A stretch of 6,251 nucleotides of DNA from the NCBI GenBank assembly GCA_012798155.1, contig JAAZNR010000539.1, positions 1 through 6,251 on the forward strand. The letters run 5' to 3'. The translations under genes were made by a program, and so were the position numbers. This DNA comes from Thermogutta sp. (GTDB lineage Bacteria > Planctomycetota > Planctomycetia > Pirellulales > Thermoguttaceae). Shown here piece after piece: positions 1 through 5,834 of this stretch (position 1 is its first letter; each line of letters opens with the position of its first letter). The notes beneath the pieces were generated by a model. That model worked only from the letters and a program-made list of their open reading frames with translations. It made no database searches and was not told where the DNA came from.

Positions 1-184
1 ACCCTCTCAAGGGGTGATTCTAACGCAATCCAACGTGGCATCAGCGCGGCGTACAGGCGCGCCTGCTGCCGGCACGGGACATTACCTGGGAGGGCTGAAA
101 CTTGAAGTATAGCGGCCGGCTGGAGTTTTCTCACTCGCCCCGATCCCGTTTCGGAGGCAAGGCAGCGGGGCGGAGAACCGTCTT

Positions 185-211
185 CTCGCCGGGGAACTCC
201 TCGCCGGGGAA
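185..211. repeat. Two-copy 12-bp direct repeat, period 15
   Basis: CTCGCCGGGGAA occurs at 185-196 and again at 200-211, separated by CTC. Both copies are exact. No function is known. It resembles a small local duplication in non-coding DNA. Confidence 0.85.
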
Positions 212-256
212 TCGGAATCCGGAATCGGCTAGCAAGCAGACGCGAGCGAACGATTG

Positions 257-284
257 CCGATCCAAACACATACCGATCCAAACA
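257..284. repeat. Two-copy 12-bp direct repeat, period 16
   Basis: CCGATCCAAACA occurs at 257-268 and 273-284 with four bases between. Both copies are exact. It lies about 40 bases beyond the stop codon of the leftward lipoprotein gene, so it would fall in the 3' untranslated part of that transcript or just past it. A two-site protein-binding element is possible but unsupported. Confidence 0.85.
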
Positions 285-322
285 GCCCATGCGGCACTCG
301 TAAGAAGTCCTCAAGGTTTCCA

Positions 323-2284
323 TCAATCCGTCGAGGGTGAGTCGCCCGGCCCCTCCTTCTGCGGGAGTTGGTCTTCTCTGGATTCTTCCGCTGATTCTTT
401 CGCGGGTTGAGTGCCGTTCGCGGGCCTCCGGCTGATGTCGAGCGGCTTGGCGCCGGTCAATTCCTCGATCCACCTTGCCCGAACCAGATTGCCGAATCGA
501 CTTGGCAGGTGAACATCGGCACGATAGGCGGCGATGGCTCGGGGGTAGTCTCCCAGCTTTTCGTTCAGTCGCCCCAGGGCATAGGCGACCCCCGGCTCCC
601 AGGGCTGGCCGGGGACGGACAAGGCGGTTCGGTTGATCAGAAGATCCTCGGCAGCCTTGCGATTTCCCGTCCAGACGGAAATCAGGCCGAGCCAATAGGA
701 GGCGTTGAGTTTGGCCTGGATGTACATCATCTCTTGGGCGGAGTTCATGCCCGAGGAATCCAGCAGCCTCTGCGCGGGACGCGCGGCCTGGTAGTACGCC
801 GTCGCGCTCTCTTCGCCGAGAAGATCACCCTTCAGATGGAGCACTCGCGCTCGCCAAAGCGGCATCATGCTCTCCGTTTGAATCATGAAGGGTAGCATGT
901 CCATTGCCTGGTAGCGATTCACTTCGGCGGCGAATGCTTGGCGCTGGAGTAAAGCACGATAGGGCAGAGGCCAAAGCGATACATCCTCAACCCCGAACAG
1001 CCCCCGGAACCGCGCGGCTTCGTCGCCGGGGTGGGCCGTTAACAGGAGGGATTCCCCGCCGGCCAGCATCCGGGCGACCATTTCCATTCTTTGCGATAGA
1101 TACACGGCGGAGCCTTCGAGCATCACCTGCACGGAGCGTACCATGGAGGGCTTGACGCGGTACGGATTCCGCGGATCGGCATCCAGCCGGCGCAGGAGGG
1201 ATTCGTTTTCCGCCAGCTCTTGCAGGGTCGCCGGCTCGATCTCCAAACCCTGGCCGGGGATCATTTGGAGGCCGTCCTCGGCGGGGATCGGGAAACCCAA
1301 GCTCGGTTCGAAGACATAGATTTTGCCCTCGATCGCGACGCCGACGGCCCAAGGTTCCCACCGCGGCTCTTGGCCCTCGGCGGCGACGTTGACCGCAAGC
1401 ATGGCCGCGTCGAGGCCTTCCTGGCGGCACAGCAACAAATAGACCCAGGCCCTGGCGGTGGCCGAACCATGACCGAGGAGCAGAGTCTGCCAAGGGGTGC
1501 GGAGGAGGAGTTCTCCGTTGGAAAGCTGGGGAGAGTTCTCGAGCGGGTCGAGCTGAACGTGAAAGACGACCCAGTCGAAGAGCGCTCTCGCTCGGGATAG
1601 CTCGTCCACACCGTCCCCCCTTGCCCAGGCCGCGATGTCCCGAAGCCAGACGGCGGTTTGAAGCGAAAATGCGTCATCCCGCGTGAAATGCAGCTCGGCC
1701 AGGTTCTTTACCTCCGGCAGTTCCCGCAGTTCCGGCGGGAGGGTTTCGAGCAGCGGATCGGGCCGCCAATCCTCCAACGGCTTTTGCGTACGGATCCACT
1801 GGTCCAGGCGATCGGCGACCTGAATCGCCATATCCGTGCCGTCGAATTGGTAGAGGCGATTGAGAGTATCGATGGCGATTTCGAACAGTTCGTCCCGGTG
1901 GAGCGTGGCGGTTTGGCTCGCATTCGTGGTCTGAGGCGGCTCCTCCTTCTCCGCCGCCTTGGGGCAGCCGAACACCATCGGAAGAGCCAATGCGACCCAG
2001 AGAAACACGCGGCGGCGAAGAACGAATGCGAGGCAGAGAAAACCGACGCGCCGCGGCGGGAGGGGGCATTTGGGTAGATACGAAGAGCGTGCTTGGGGCG
2101 AACCCTGCCTGCTTCCTCGGCCGTTTGGCTTGAAGTCCCTAGTGCTGGACGCCAGGTATCTGCCCGCGTTGGCGGATCGGACTCCCCCACGACCGGCGAT
2201 CGCCAATTGCGGAACGTTCACGGTTGATGGTGATGGTTGAAGTCTCTCGTCTGATGGTAATGTTCGAAGCCTCTCGTCGGTCAT
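323..2284 (-). CDS. Putative lipoprotein with degenerate transglutaminase-like domain and C-terminal TPR-like repeats
   Basis: The 653-residue product has four parts. Residues 1-80 are hydrophilic and basic and begin with a 9-residue tandem repeat ([18 protein letters not shown]). Residues 81-107 form an export signal: basic RRR, hydrophobic [13 protein letters not shown], then Gly-Cys (C107), an imperfect lipobox. Residues about 200-335 resemble a transglutaminase-like fold ([14 protein letters not shown] at 231-244, a G-x-G...[11 protein letters not shown] block at 271-293, [12 protein letters not shown] at 323-334). Residues about 525-595 look like TPR helices ([20 protein letters not shown]). 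The tail from about 620 is polar and probably disordered. The usual nucleophile Cys appears to be Thr276, so the domain is probably a non-catalytic, periplasmic or membrane-anchored binding module. The ATG at 2284 is favoured by its 4-base ATGA overlap with kdsA and a GGAGG seven bases upstream. That start leaves an unusually long stretch before the signal. GTG at 2008 would give a signal lacking its basic residues. I do not recognise a named family. Confidence 0.75.
   Translation of the reverse strand: MTDERLRTLPSDERLQPSPSTVNVPQLAIAGRGGVRSANAGRYLASSTRDFKPNGRGSRQGSPQARSSYLPKCPLPPRRVGFLCLAFVLRRRVFLWVALALPMVFGCPKAAEKEEPPQTTNASQTATLHRDELFEIAIDTLNRLYQFDGTDMAIQVADRLDQWIRTQKPLEDWRPDPLLETLPPELRELPEVKNLAELHFTRDDAFSLQTAVWLRDIAAWARGDGVDELSRARALFDWVVFHVQLDPLENSPQLSNGELLLRTPWQTLLLGHGSATARAWVYLLLCRQEGLDAAMLAVNVAAEGQEPRWEPWAVGVAIEGKIYVFEPSLGFPIPAEDGLQMIPGQGLEIEPATLQELAENESLLRRLDADPRNPYRVKPSMVRSVQVMLEGSAVYLSQRMEMVARMLAGGESLLLTAHPGDEAARFRGLFGVEDVSLWPLPYRALLQRQAFAAEVNRYQAMDMLPFMIQTESMMPLWRARVLHLKGDLLGEESATAYYQAARPAQRLLDSSGMNSAQEMMYIQAKLNASYWLGLISVWTGNRKAAEDLLINRTALSVPGQPWEPGVAYALGRLNEKLGDYPRAIAAYRADVHLPSRFGNLVRARWIEELTGAKPLDISRRPANGTQPAKESAEESREDQLPQKEGPGDSPSTD
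2225..2278 (-). repeat. Two-copy 27-bp tandem repeat, in frame within the lipoprotein N-terminus
   Basis: Two adjacent 27-bp units (2252-2278 and 2225-2251) match at 23 of 27 positions. Twenty-seven is a multiple of three, so the units encode DERLRTLPS then DERLQPSPS, directly after Met-Thr of the leftward ORF. The repeat therefore sits just past the kdsA stop codon, in sequence that is either an odd coding extension or a short spacer that happens to be open. Confidence 0.85.
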
Positions 2285-3126
2285 GCCGAGTCCTCCGCGA
2301 AATCGCGCAGATACAGGGTGCGGATGGCTGCGAGTTGTCGCAATAGCCGGGGCAGTTCCTCCAGGGGGACCATGTTCGGACCGTCGCTGAGGGCATTGTC
2401 AGGGTCCGGATGCGTTTCAAGGAAGACGCCGTCGGCCCCCGCGGCCACCGCCGCACGTGCCAGGGTGGGAACCATACGGCGATCACCGCCGGATCGTTCG
2501 CCCTGTCCGCCGGGTTCCTGTACGCTGTGGGTGGCATCAAAGATCACGGGGACGCCCAAGGACTGCATGAGCGGGATGCTCCGCATGTCGTTCACGAGCC
2601 TTCCATAACCGAAAAAAGTGCCGCGTTCGCCCAAAAGAACGTCTTGGCAGCCGGCCTCGGCGAGCTTCGTGACGACATGCCGCATGTCCGCCGGGGCCAG
2701 AAACTGGCCCTTTTTTACGTGCACGGGCCGGCCTGTGGCCCCGGCGGCGACCAAGAGGTCGGTCTGTCGGCAAAGAAAGGCGGGGATCTGGAGCAAATCG
2801 CATACCTTTGCCGCGGCGGCGGCCTGGTCCGGCAGGTGGATGTCGGTCGTGATCGGCAAGCTCAAGGCTTTTCGGACTTCGGCCAGAATCCGCAGCCCCT
2901 GTTCCAATCCCGGCCCGCGATACGATCGCAGGCTGGTGCGGTTCGCCTTGTCGAAAGAGGCTTTGAAGACGATCGGCAAGCCTTGCTCATCGCCCGTGCG
3001 GCGGAGAAAATCGGCGATCCGAAACGTCAAATCTTCGGACTCGATGACGCAAGGGCCGGCGATGACCAGCAGCGGTCGGCCGGGTCCACAACGATACGGT
3101 CCGATTTCGGCGGGAAGCCGCAGCAC
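2281..3126 (-). CDS. kdsA: 3-deoxy-8-phosphooctulonate synthase (KDO-8-phosphate synthase)
   Basis: This cytoplasmic enzyme condenses phosphoenolpyruvate with D-arabinose 5-phosphate to KDO 8-phosphate, the committed step toward the KDO of lipopolysaccharide. Family blocks are clear in the 281-residue form: [11 protein letters not shown] near 21-31, [12 protein letters not shown] at 54-65, SYRGPG at 68-73, ITTDIH at 92-97, [11 protein letters not shown] near 114-124, VHVKKGQF at 135-142, FDATHSVQ at 196-203 and ETHPDP...LSDGP at 237-250. C26, H200, E237 and D248 each sit 15 residues after the C11, H185, E222 and D233 metal ligands of the Aquifex enzyme, which points to the metal-dependent class. 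I chose GTG at 3126 because GGGGAGG lies seven bases upstream and the length then fits the family (about 270-285 residues). The frame is open back to a TTG at 3225, with an in-frame ATG at 3198, but neither has a ribosome site. It follows a lipid kinase and overlaps the lipoprotein gene by four bases. Confidence 0.95.
   Translation of the reverse strand: MLRLPAEIGPYRCGPGRPLLVIAGPCVIESEDLTFRIADFLRRTGDEQGLPIVFKASFDKANRTSLRSYRGPGLEQGLRILAEVRKALSLPITTDIHLPDQAAAAAKVCDLLQIPAFLCRQTDLLVAAGATGRPVHVKKGQFLAPADMRHVVTKLAEAGCQDVLLGERGTFFGYGRLVNDMRSIPLMQSLGVPVIFDATHSVQEPGGQGERSGGDRRMVPTLARAAVAAGADGVFLETHPDPDNALSDGPNMVPLEELPRLLRQLAAIRTLYLRDFAEDSA
2292..2296 (-). promoter_or_regulatory. Ribosome binding site for the lipoprotein gene, inside kdsA
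   Basis: On the minus strand GGAGG is followed by seven bases and then ATG (2284-2282). It lies within the last codons of kdsA, whose TGA (2283-2281) overlaps the ATG. This supports the upstream start and suggests translational coupling of the two genes. Confidence 0.75.
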
Positions 3127-3133
3127 CTCGACA

Positions 3134-3140
3134 CCTCCCC
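3134..3140 (-). promoter_or_regulatory. Strong kdsA ribosome binding site deciding a GTG start
   Basis: On the minus strand GGGGAGG (3140-3134) is followed by seven bases and GTG at 3126-3124. It begins immediately after the T-run of a predicted terminator, so it is present only on transcripts that read through that terminator or start after it. Confidence 0.8.
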
Positions 3141-3162
3141 AAAAAAGGCCGCGCTGGCGGCC
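3141..3162 (-). terminator. Intrinsic terminator or attenuator between the lipid kinase and kdsA
   Basis: Reading the minus strand, GGCCGC (3162-3157), loop CAGC (3156-3153), GCGGCC (3152-3147) and six T residues (3146-3141) form a perfect 6-bp all-GC stem with a U-tract. This is the canonical shape of a rho-independent terminator. It lies about 75 bases after the kinase stop codon and directly before the kdsA ribosome site. It could end the kinase transcript, set a lower level of kdsA by partial readthrough, or act as a regulated attenuator. Sequence alone does not decide between these. Confidence 0.7.
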
Positions 3163-3237
3163 GTGGCGCACAGTTGCCCGCGCGGCCGCAAAAGGCATTC
3201 GTGAACACAAGTCCGCTTGGCCCAAGATTCGGTTCCG

Positions 3238-4266
3238 TCATGAGGGTTTGTCATCACGGATTTCACCGGCTTGCACAGGGACGGATTCGGTGTCCAACGT
3301 TCGCGATTTCCACTTGGCCGCCGTGCGCGGCGGAACCACGACTTGGACTCGCCTCGCCAAGACCTCGATTTCGAGAGGTAGTGCCCCTCCCGGATCGCCA
3401 TCGAGCTGATAGCTTACCGGCTCCGCGGCGGTGATGCGAATCCGCCGCGCTCGGGCCAGCCGACAATCGGGAAGCCCAGGGTGGAGCGCAAGTTGGCTGA
3501 CGGCGGTATACCAAAGTCCTCGGGCAACTCCGCCGCGAGCGAACGTGCAGACGTCCAATTGGCCGTCGGTGCCGTCCGCTTTGGGGGTCAGCGGCAACCC
3601 CCAGCCGTACTTGGGCAAATTGAAGACGAATGCCCAAGCCACGGGACCGATCGCCGTTTCCTCGCTCTGGTCGTCGAGCGAGTAGGTGACCGAAAGCTCG
3701 GGAAACGGATACGTTCGCATTAGTTTGATGATGGGACCGATGAAACTGAGGAAGCTGCCGTGCCCGCCGCGGTAACCCGCCATCCGTCGGCGATGGACCG
3801 TTTCCACGACCGCGGCGTCAAAACCACAACTGGCCATCACCAAAAACAAGCGACCGTTGGCGGAGCCGGCGTCCAGACGCAGTATGCGACCGTCATGGAT
3901 CAGTTGGGCGACCGCCTGCGGGTTTTTGCTGATGCCGAGGTGTGAAGCCGCGAGATTCGACGTTCCGGCCGGGAAGAGCAGCAAAGGTACGCCTGGGGAA
4001 CTCCGGTTAATCAGCTCCAAGGCCGTGCCGTCGCCCCCGAGTCCGACCAAGCAACGCAAATCGCCGCGCTCATGGCGCCGATTGGCGGCTTCCGTCGCTT
4101 GTGCCAGATCGGTGGAGACCTCGACCCGGTAACCGTAGGCCTCGATCGCTCGCAGAAACCTTTCCAATCGCCGTTGCGAAGAACGCCTGCCTGCTCTCGG
4201 GTTGTGCAAAACCATGACGAGATCCGCGTCCGAGGGCAAGGATTGCGGAGGCAGCGCTTGATCCAT
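3238..4266 (-). CDS. Diacylglycerol kinase family lipid kinase
   Basis: The 342-residue product belongs to the DAGK catalytic-domain superfamily (DgkB, YegS and sphingosine-kinase relatives), which phosphorylate membrane lipid alcohols with ATP at the inner membrane face. Seen: the N-terminal nucleotide-fold strand with HNPRAG at 21-26, GLGGDGT at 75-81 for ATP binding, FPAGTSNLAASHLGI at 98-112, SCGFDAAVV at 146-154, the C-terminal beta-sandwich block TPKADGTDGQLDV at 227-239, and YQLDGD at 286-291. Length fits the family (about 290-350). Two motifs vary. GGDGT is usually followed by a few residues with Asn-Glu, here A-L-E, and the common GTGND is GTSNL. The exact lipid is therefore uncertain. 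ATG at 4266 has no obvious Shine-Dalgarno. Met18 is an alternative start but would sit very close to the first strand. It is the first of three leftward genes, ahead of kdsA. Confidence 0.85.
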   Translation of the reverse strand: MDQALPPQSLPSDADLVMVLHNPRAGRRSSQRRLERFLRAIEAYGYRVEVSTDLAQATEAANRRHERGDLRCLVGLGGDGTALELINRSSPGVPLLLFPAGTSNLAASHLGISKNPQAVAQLIHDGRILRLDAGSANGRLFLVMASCGFDAAVVETVHRRRMAGYRGGHGSFLSFIGPIIKLMRTYPFPELSVTYSLDDQSEETAIGPVAWAFVFNLPKYGWGLPLTPKADGTDGQLDVCTFARGGVARGLWYTAVSQLALHPGLPDCRLARARRIRITAAEPVSYQLDGDPGGALPLEIEVLARRVQVVVPPRTAAKWKSRTLDTESVPVQAGEIRDDKPS

Positions 4267-4306
4267 GTGTTTCGATTTCGGTGCTCAGTGTCGATCTGTC
4301 TTCGTT

Positions 4307-4348
4307 TTTAGAGGAAACACTCTCGCGTTTAGAGGAAACACTCTCGCG
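4307..4348. repeat. Perfect 21-bp tandem duplication
   Basis: Two identical 21-bp units lie head to tail at 4307-4327 and 4328-4348. Each begins TTTAGAGG and ends CTCTCGCG. They sit 41 bases upstream of the lipid-kinase start codon on the minus strand, where a promoter or an operator would be expected. Identity over 21 bases means a recent duplication or selection for two copies. Confidence 0.95.
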
Positions 4349-4368
4349 CCGGCGGAGCCTGCGCCGGC
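4348..4368. repeat. 7-bp GC-rich inverted repeat
   Basis: GCCGGCG (4348-4354) and CGCCGGC (4362-4368) are perfect complements around a 7-base loop. The inverted repeat begins at the last base of the 21-bp tandem repeat. No T-run follows on either strand, so it is not a typical terminator. Its role is unknown. Confidence 0.6.
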
Positions 4369-4745
4369 AGTTAGCGACAGCCGGTTGCGGGCAGCGGCGA
4401 TCCGTGATGTTCAAAGATGCGCTCGAGCCGCTGTGCGTGTCATTTGGCGCGTGCGTGAAGTTCCCGACTTCCACAGCGTACGCGATTTGCGCTCTCGGAA
4501 CAAGCTCCACGCGCGGACGCGCCAGGACGACACCGAATCAGAAGCGGGACCTGGGAAAGATCGAAAGAAGACGAAAAAGACGAGGAGAGAAACACGGCTC
4601 GCATCCGGCTGGGCGGCGGCAGGGGCGTTTCCCCGGCGGGTAACATATCGTAAATTGAGAGTTGGTCATCGCCCAGGGATTTGGGTGTTGCGCTGCGCGT
4701 CGAGAGGCGGCGGTCAGGCTCGCTCGTGGATCTCGGCGGCCCATT

Positions 4746-4861
4746 GCCGTTGCGGTCGTACCGGACTCGGTTGCGATGCGACCTCCGAGCTACCGATGGT
4801 TATGGTAACGCCGGCGGCTGGACGCTACCTCTTGTGGGGCGGTTGCCGCAACACCAACGGC
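4746..4861 (+). other. Possible structured RNA element upstream of the HAD gene
   Basis: GCCGTTG (4746-4752) and CAACGGC (4855-4861) can close a 116-base domain. Inside lie small hairpins: CGGT/ACCG at 4753-4763, CTCGG/CCGAG at 4766-4789 with an inner TTGC/GCGA stem, GTTA/TAAC at 4799-4809, and GCGG/CCGC at 4839-4849. It ends 57 bases before the HAD start codon, where a 5' untranslated cis-element would be. It matches no riboswitch class that I recognise. Such short stems occur by chance in GC-rich DNA, so this is tentative. Confidence 0.2.
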
Positions 4862-4918
4862 TGGTCGTACCGCGACGGGGCCGGCCTAACAATTTCATTT
4901 CCCCGTTTTGTGCTCGTT

Positions 4919-5815
4919 ATGTTGGATTATCGCCTGTTGGCAGTGGACATCGACGGCACGCTGGTCAACAGTCAAGACCGGATCACGGAAATGACGTGCC
5001 GGGCCATACGTCGCGCCGTGGCGGCGGGGCTGCGGGTGGTTTTGGCGACCGGTCGAAGATATAGCCGAGCGCTACCCCTGGTGGAATCGCTTGGCCTGGA
5101 CGTGCCCGTCATCGCGTCCAGCGGGGCGATCGTCAAGAATCCCCTCGGCCATCAGACCCTCTATAGGGCGGAGTTTCCCGGGCCCGGCCTACGGCAATTG
5201 ATATCCCTTGTTCGAAGGCTCGGGTTTCAACCCATTCTGCTTGGCGATACCTTCGATCAGGGATTCGACTACTATCTGGATCCGCTAGACCGTCCCAACA
5301 CCTTCGTAGAGAGCTACCTTCAAGCGAATCCGGATTGCGAGCGGTATTGGCCGCGGATGGAAGAGGAGCCGCCGTCTGATGTCTTGGCGGCCTTTTCGAT
5401 CGGCGACCGTGAACAAATGCTGTTGGTGGAGCAGGCGATTCACGAGGGGTTTCCCGGCCAATACGTTACGCACGTCTTGAGAAGTCCGCGCTATGAAGGT
5501 TTCTTTTGTGAAATCGCCCCGGCGGGCGTCGACAAGTGGTCGGCCGTTCGAACGGTGTCCGCCATGCTGGGGGTGCCGCTGGAGGCGGTTTGCGCGGTCG
5601 GAGATGACGTAAACGATCTGCCCATGATCCGGGAGGCCGGTTTAGGCGTCGCGATGGGGAATGCCTTGGCCGTCGTCAAGGAGGCCGCTGACTACGTCGC
5701 GCCCACCCACGACGAGGACGGATTGGCTGAGGTGGTCGCCTGGTTGCTCGGTGACCGACCTTTTCCGCAAACCGCCGCCGTCAACAGAGCGAATGAGCGA
5801 CGAAAGGCGGAGTAG
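4919..5815 (+). CDS. Cof-type HAD-IIB family phosphatase
   Basis: This 298-residue cytoplasmic hydrolase belongs to the haloacid dehalogenase superfamily, subfamily IIB (Cof/YidA-like), whose members remove phosphate from sugar phosphates and related metabolites. All four motifs are present: LLAVDIDGTL with nucleophile D10 and acid/base D12, LATGR with T44, Lys206 in GVDKWSAV, and GDDVNDLPMI with D229, D230 and D233 for Mg2+. The segment between motifs II and III (about 80-190) is the C2 cap that sets substrate specificity. Length is typical (about 270-300). ATG at 4919 was chosen because the first HAD strand begins a few residues later. An in-frame GTG at 4910 is also possible, and neither has a clear ribosome site. 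The substrate cannot be read from the sequence. The gene is transcribed away from the kdsA cluster and toward a MazG-like gene. Confidence 0.9.
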   Translation: MLDYRLLAVDIDGTLVNSQDRITEMTCRAIRRAVAAGLRVVLATGRRYSRALPLVESLGLDVPVIASSGAIVKNPLGHQTLYRAEFPGPGLRQLISLVRRLGFQPILLGDTFDQGFDYYLDPLDRPNTFVESYLQANPDCERYWPRMEEEPPSDVLAAFSIGDREQMLLVEQAIHEGFPGQYVTHVLRSPRYEGFFCEIAPAGVDKWSAVRTVSAMLGVPLEAVCAVGDDVNDLPMIREAGLGVAMGNALAVVKEAADYVAPTHDEDGLAEVVAWLLGDRPFPQTAAVNRANERRKAE

Positions 5816-5834
5816 CGGAGCAGTTTTACTCCGC
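5807..5834. repeat. 8-bp inverted repeat at the end of the HAD gene
   Basis: GCGGAGTA (5807-5814) and TACTCCGC (5827-5834) are perfect complements around a 12-base loop. A second GCGGAG at 5815-5820 offers an alternative 6-bp stem with the same right arm. The stop codon TAG (5813-5815) lies in the left arm. The right side is followed by AGAATAAAAAG rather than a T-run, so it is a weak terminator candidate at best and may instead act as a 3' stabilising hairpin. Confidence 0.5.

Larger units (their letters stand above)
1..322. other. Left non-coding stretch, no gene supported
   Basis: No reading frame here looks like a protein. A forward frame open from the left edge to a TAG near 112 and a short minus-strand frame starting with ATG at 41 both lack a ribosome site and any recognisable motif. 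The stretch lies downstream of the lipoprotein stop codon on the minus strand. I see no hairpin followed by a T-run that would end the leftward transcript. The stretch does contain two pairs of 12-bp direct repeats, listed separately, and a cluster of GGAATC hexamers at about 208-226. It could include the end or the promoter of a gene beyond the left edge, but nothing in the sequence decides this. Confidence 0.6.
3127..3237 (-). promoter_or_regulatory. kdsA leader with possible competing hairpins
   Basis: This 111-base stretch lies between the kinase stop and the kdsA GTG. Besides the terminator it carries the 8-base palindrome GCGGCCGC (3189-3182). Its GCGGCCG can pair over 7 bp with CGGCCGC at 3163-3157, which includes the 5' arm of the terminator, so a terminator and an antiterminator form would be mutually exclusive. 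I see no clear promoter, known riboswitch consensus or convincing leader peptide. The competing pairing is inference, and GC-rich palindromes often arise by chance in such DNA. Confidence 0.35.
4267..4918. other. Long divergent intergenic region, no gene supported
   Basis: These 652 bases separate the leftward lipid kinase from the rightward HAD phosphatase, so promoters for both directions should lie here. I could not identify a convincing -35/-10 pair in either direction. The forward frame of the HAD gene happens to be stop-free back to 4265, adding 218 codons. That part overlaps the kinase start, contains a DNA tandem repeat, is Arg-rich and shows no domain, so I treat it as non-coding. 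Contents: a 21-bp tandem repeat, a GC hairpin, a purine-rich tract at about 4553-4594, and a cluster of small hairpins at 4746-4861. No tRNA, tmRNA, RNase P or SRP RNA signature was seen. Confidence 0.6.

Noticed and set aside
1..41. Minus-strand frame beginning at ATG 41 and running off the left edge
   Set aside because: Only 13 codons are visible, with no ribosome site and no motif, so it cannot be distinguished from chance.
106..111. TATACT -10-like hexamer on the minus strand
   Set aside because: No acceptable -35 element lies at 16-18 bases spacing and no gene start is visible downstream.
102..410. Forward 102-residue frame in the left spacer
   Set aside because: It has a TTG start without a ribosome site, low-complexity Ser/Pro/Arg composition produced partly by the 12-bp DNA repeat, and it runs into the opposite-strand lipoprotein gene.
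2195..2204. GGCGATCGCC palindrome (contains the cyanobacterial HIP1-like GCGATCGC)
   Set aside because: It is a single occurrence noticed by eye in a GC-rich sequence, and the gene content gives no sign of a cyanobacterium.
407..2240. Several forward-strand frames opposite the lipoprotein gene
   Set aside because: They are stop-free shadows of a GC-rich gene, with Arg/Gly-rich products and no recognisable motifs.
3127..3225. Longer kdsA starting at TTG 3225 (or ATG 3198)
   Set aside because: Neither has a Shine-Dalgarno sequence, the added residues do not resemble the family, and they would be encoded across a terminator hairpin. GTG 3126 has GGGGAGG at ideal spacing.
4267..4918. tmRNA, RNase P RNA, SRP RNA or tRNA in the large spacer
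   Set aside because: None of the conserved sequence signatures of these RNAs could be found on either strand.
5807..5834. Inverted repeat as an intrinsic terminator for the HAD gene
   Set aside because: The stem is adequate, but it is followed by an A-rich stretch rather than a T-run, so it is kept only as an inverted repeat.
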